From: Acanthochlamys bracteata
Lineage: Eukaryota; Streptophyta; Magnoliopsida; Pandanales; Velloziaceae
Length of the DNA stretch: 64,000 nt
Assembly: GCA_019914995.1 (NCBI GenBank)
Contig: CM034134.1
Location: 4,038,463-4,102,462 of the forward strand
Reading direction: 5' to 3'
Positions 59,984 to 64,000 of the stretch are shown piece by piece. The translations under genes and the position numbers were made by a program. Numbering within the stretch: position 1 is the first letter of the stretch; each line of letters begins with the position of its first letter. Under the pieces are notes generated by a model. It ran no database searches. It was not told the DNA's origin and saw nothing but the letters and a program-made list of their open reading frames with translations.

Positions 59984-61460
59984 ATATGTACATGCACATT
60001 CCAAACCCGCCAATGTACGGGCGTTGGTTGTTAAGCACACCAAATCAGTGCCTTAGTTGGAGCAACTCAAGGCGCTTTATTGGCCCACCTTCAAGTTATA
60101 TAGCTTATTTTTTACTTTTGCACCATCTTAGATCTCTCACTACTAACCCGAATTTAACCTACCAACTTAGCCTGTCTTTTACTCAGCTCACCAAACCCTT
60201 CGTGTTACTAATCTAAACTCAACCTAATTTAGAGGCCCAATAATACAATTGTTGTTAAAGGTTCAATCTCTACCAATATTAGGTAACATCTGACCCACTA
60301 GCGTTAAACGACAAAGCACTATTAGATAAATAGCGACCATGCATTACCGTCGATGCTACTTTAATAGCGACCACAGATGCTTTTTGCTATTGCTACCAAT
60401 GCGACCAACCTTTAGTCAGTTGTTATAAATTTAATTAAGATCTTTTTTAGAAATGCTAAGTATTTTGATGATAATATATATTTGAGAATTATTGTTGAGC
60501 TTCAGGCATGTCTTAGTTGAAGTGTTTGGATGCATAGAACTGATTCACTAAGTGTACAAAGCTGATCAAGAAGCCGACTTTCGAAGCAGATATGTTTTAG
60601 TTCGAGCAGCCTTGGTGGAAGTCTTTTCCACAATAGCAAGTAGGCATATCATGGATTAATTTAAGAAGACTTTGAAGCATGTATCAAAGATAGGACATGT
60701 AGCGGAAGTTTGTTGTTAGCACAAAAATCACTAGGATAAAACTTGACAGCGTCACTAGAATAGCGATTTGCAGACGCAAATCTCAGTGCAAAAGCAAGGT
60801 TTGATGATATGGTTTTGTTATGTACAACCAATATGCTGAAGTAATTACGATCTAATTTTAGAAAATTCTATGCAATAACGGTGTTCACAAAAATTAGAGA
60901 AGATCACTGATCGTATATGACTCCCCAAGACCAACCCTAGTAGCTGATCAAGATAGCAACTTTGAAGCTCGATACCTTTCAACCTGAGTTAGATTTTGGA
61001 GATCTACAATAGAAAGCCAACATGTCAAAGTTTCTACAACACAAATCTGAGGCAAATCTGTCTACTTGTGAAGCTATAAAAATCGTCAAGTATGGTTATC
61101 TTTGGCTAAGCTTTAAATTTAAAGCTTTTCAGTAAAAGCTATTGTTTCTATTTTTTTGTTGAGAAAAATGGGTATTGAGTTTTTGATTAAGAAGTTACTT
61201 TTTTTTGAATTCTGTTTGCCTAAATTTTACTGTTTAAAGTTTTTTTTTAAAGAAAAACTAAAAATATGTTCAGCTAAGCTTGTGCTTATAAAGAACGAGA
61301 TATATAATTACTGAGATGTCCTTAGATATAATAAACGATGTATTGTTAAACTTCTGAATCTATTATCATGTATTATCTAATTTTTTAAAAATTAATTTTT
61401 ATAACATAGTTTTAAAGTATTTTTTGTTTAATATTTTTTATATTAATATTTTATAAACCT
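59984..61460. other. Intergenic DNA with possible old LTR scraps
   Basis: No gene supported. 60450-61070 contains strings reminiscent of copia LTRs (GCTAAGTATTTTGATGATAA, GGTGGAAGTC, AGATTTTGGAGATCTACAA), but no boundaries, primer site or coding domain were found, so it is left unassigned. Confidence 0.3.
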
Positions 61461-61462
61461 AT

Positions 61463-61464
<2 letters not shown>

Positions 61465-61496
<32 letters not shown>
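61465..61496. repeat. (AT)n microsatellite
   Basis: About 16 uninterrupted AT/TA dinucleotides followed by a short (ATT)n tail. A likely length-variable locus. Confidence 0.9.
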
Positions 61497-61499
<3 letters not shown>

Positions 61500-63600
61500 C
61501 ATTATTATTATTTTGTAATAATATTTTTCAATTATTTTTAAATATGTAAATATACTAATATTTTATATAATAATAAATAATAAAAATACATATCAAAGAG
61601 ATAATTGTATCTCCAATTACTAAAATTATTTGTGCAAACAGTCCAAACAGTTTTAACATCTCCAATCCAGTAGATAAAATTTGACCTTACAAGCTAAAGA
61701 GAGTTCAATAATGTTGTTAAGCACATTCCATTGCAATTTCCTTATATCGTAAAGCACAATCCATTGCAATGCCTTTCAATACCAAAACTCCAGCATTCAT
61801 GTTGTGAACAAAAATCTCAAAAATGCAAGCTTAACTGGAAGCTGAAAACGGCAACGAGTAAAACAAGCAAGCTTTGTAGCTACATTGTTATCTATTAATA
61901 GACAATAATTTCAGTTTTAGACTAAAATAAATCAAGCTATTACACTCGTGTATTCCATCCCTCAAAATCAAATAATCTAGAGGCATTCGTTAGAGTCTAA
62001 GATCAAACACAATATGGTAGAAATCACGTTCTGTAGTAGGTATTGGTCTTTAGAATATCTTGAGTAGGTCTAGGGACTAGAATATTTGTCCCAGCCAGAT
62101 TTGGTGCACTGTTGCCGTTTGCTTGCGGACCTAAAGCCAAATTGTTCTTTGTTCATTATGTTGAAGATCTCTATGAGGACAGTCGCAAAAGCCGTCTTGA
62201 CGTTGGTGGCATTCAATACTGATGTCTATAGAAAGAAGAGTCCTTCCCTCTAAGCAAACTCTTTTGAGTCTTTAGTTGGGATATCCCTATGGTCCCAAGA
62301 ACGCCTCTATACTAGGCACTGGTGACAACCCTATACCTGTAAACACATTAGCAACAAAAACGAATATTTTCATTTAATTTGATATAAATGACAATTGTTA
62401 AGTTTCTCAGGTTTAGCTGTAGCAGCTACATATTTAGGATTCTTAATCAAGTCGCAACTACTACTGAAGGTCAGTAGAAAAAGACTTTTCAAAGTAAGAT
62501 TACAAAGTAACAACCACTCTAGTTTAAAGTGATCCACAAACTAAGAGGAAACTGTTCTCTATACGTAACTAATAAAAAGTTTGAGTTTAAGTTAAATTTG
62601 TAATCTGCAACCTTGACCACATTAGGCCTCAATTCACAGATGCAAAATTCAATCAGTTTTCCTAGTAGCATTCTAAAACCATAATGAAAAAAGACAAAGT
62701 TGTTTTCAGAATTTTTATTATGCTTAAAGTTGTAGCCAAGCCCTCAAACATACAACACTGCAGAATGAACAATAATATTAATCAAATAAGAGCATATAAA
62801 TAGTGTAGTTAAGCTACATGAAACAATAAGAACTAGCTGATAAAGAACATGTTCTACAAGAGGTTATATATATAACATCACACTAAACATATAGGACGAT
62901 TCATCAGTTCTTAAGCAACTGTTATAGATTTAACTTTCAAATGCCACTGTTTGATGCACAGTTCCACTAAACTAGCCAATACAAAAGTATCAACAAGAAT
63001 GAGATCATCTAGACAACAACTGAAGGATATGTACGAGACCTAACTTAAGAAGAACTAAAAAGGATTATCAATCCGTAAATGTACTAACTTGAATCCATAA
63101 CCATTCACAAATCAATACAAGTGTACAACCATAAACTACTATTCATCTAAATACTATGGAAGTCCTGTAAACTTAACCAAAAGTTACAAGATCGACAAAC
63201 AAAGATGATTGCATTAGTAAGAAAAGGAAGAGCTGAGTGCATTTTATAGAATCAATAGCCATGCAACACAATTAGATAAATAACAAGACCATCCAAAGGA
63301 ATCGTATACAACTAAACGATATAGAGAAATATAGTATATGAAAAGGCTATAAATTAAATGCAAGAATGGATCATAAAACAACTCTTGACCGGGAAACAAA
63401 AGAAATTATTGCACCAGGAATGAACTAACAAAAGCCATACAACCATGCAGTCAACATTCTACATATGCAAGTTTCAGCTAATTATTGCAGAAAAATATTC
63501 CAACCCCCTTCCCTTTCTATTAGTTGTTCATTCTACATATGCAGGTTTCAGCTAAAGTCTAACATATTTAATCAAAAACCACGACAATTAGCTTTAGGAA
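61500..63600. other. Intergenic DNA, nothing supported
   Basis: About 2.1 kb without a credible coding stretch. The more GC-balanced segment 62060-62340 has a short minus-strand frame (LALGPQANGNSAPNLAGTNI) with no recognised family and no clear splice borders. Confidence 0.35.
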
Positions 63601-63629
63601 CCTAGAGATTGAGAGAAGGGTTCGACGAA

Positions 63630-63960
63630 CTAGCTCGTCTTGGCACCAAAGTAGAAATTTGACCGATGATAGAGAGGAAAGCTGTACCTAGGTGAGGAGA
63701 TAAGTTTCCACACCGGCGGAGAAATTTGGCGAACTTTAGGATCTACGCCAACGGAAAGGAGAAGAACGCTGGAAGTACAAGAGGAAGAAATCGACGCTGG
63801 AGGGAAAAGTAGTGCTCCGGCTAGAGGGTGTCGCAAGGCATGGGTGCTTACTGTCCGGAGGAAAATTGAAAGAAAATAAAGGGGGAGAGAACTCGTGAGA
63901 GAGTGAGAAATGAGAGTGAGATGAGAGAGTAAAGAGGGTAGGATGATTTATAAATATTGT
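63630..63960 (-). other. Candidate 5' exon of a minus-strand gene at the window edge
   Basis: The minus strand from 63960 is CT-rich (5'-UTR-like) and enters a frame of 68 codons (63836-63630, MRHPLAGALLFPPASISSSC). A donor-like CCTAG|GTACAGC lies at about 63690. Base composition differs sharply from the AT-rich DNA to the left. No protein family is recognised, so a coding role is uncertain. Confidence 0.3.
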
Positions 63961-64000
63961 AATTATTTTAACTTAAAATGAACAAATATGTCTTTAACGA

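Noticed and set aside
60450-61070. Old copia LTR
   Set aside because: Only scattered LTR-like words. No TG...CA ends, primer site or paired copy could be shown.
1-64000. CRISPR array, rRNA, tRNA or bacterial operon features
   Set aside because: Nothing resembling them was seen. Splice signals, MITEs and plant transposons show this is a plant nuclear sequence.

Overview
The window is nuclear DNA of a flowering plant. The evidence is an intron-rich pinin-type splicing-factor gene, Ty1/copia retrotransposon remains, PIF/Harbinger and MITE insertions, and a large array of endogenous plant pararetrovirus (Caulimoviridae) fossils. Base composition is AT-rich. I cannot name the species.

Layout. 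1-4152 is a minus-strand Ty1/copia element cut by the window edge: gag region, tRNA-Met primer site, then one long terminal repeat. 4450-4830 is a diverged piece of a related LTR in the opposite orientation. 5131-46661 is one repeat array of about 41.5 kb, made of alternating inverted arms of about 10 kb: A(+) 5131-15281, B(-) 15667-25822, C(+) 25823-35474, D(-) 35854-46052, and a short fifth piece E(+) 46053-46661. A/B and C/D are two giant palindromes with spacers of about 380 bp, and the two palindromes are a tandem duplication with a period of about 20.2 kb. Each arm holds about 2.2 kb of non-viral flank (degenerate tandem repeats and an exon-like fragment) and one circularly permuted pararetrovirus genome of about 8 kb.

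The virus order is ORF1, ORF2 (101 aa, coiled), ORF3 polyprotein (movement protein, coat with CCHC knuckle, a badnavirus/tungrovirus-type CX2CX11CX2CX4CX2C motif, protease, RT, RNase H), ORF4 with a viroplasmin-type domain, then promoter, poly(A) signal and leader. All four copies are broken in many places and are treated as fossils. Their promoters converge on the palindrome centres, so any transcription would tend to give double-stranded RNA.

46662-53400 holds the only well-supported host gene: a ten-exon pinin/SDK/memA gene with two related MITE-like insertions in introns 5 and 6. 54.7-57.1 kb carries a decayed PIF/Harbinger element (Myb/SANT-like gene and DDE transposase, both minus strand). 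Two Tourist-like MITEs follow at 59.27 and 59.76 kb. 60-64 kb is largely featureless intergenic DNA with an (AT)n microsatellite and a pyrimidine-rich, possibly 5'-exonic segment on the minus strand near the right end.
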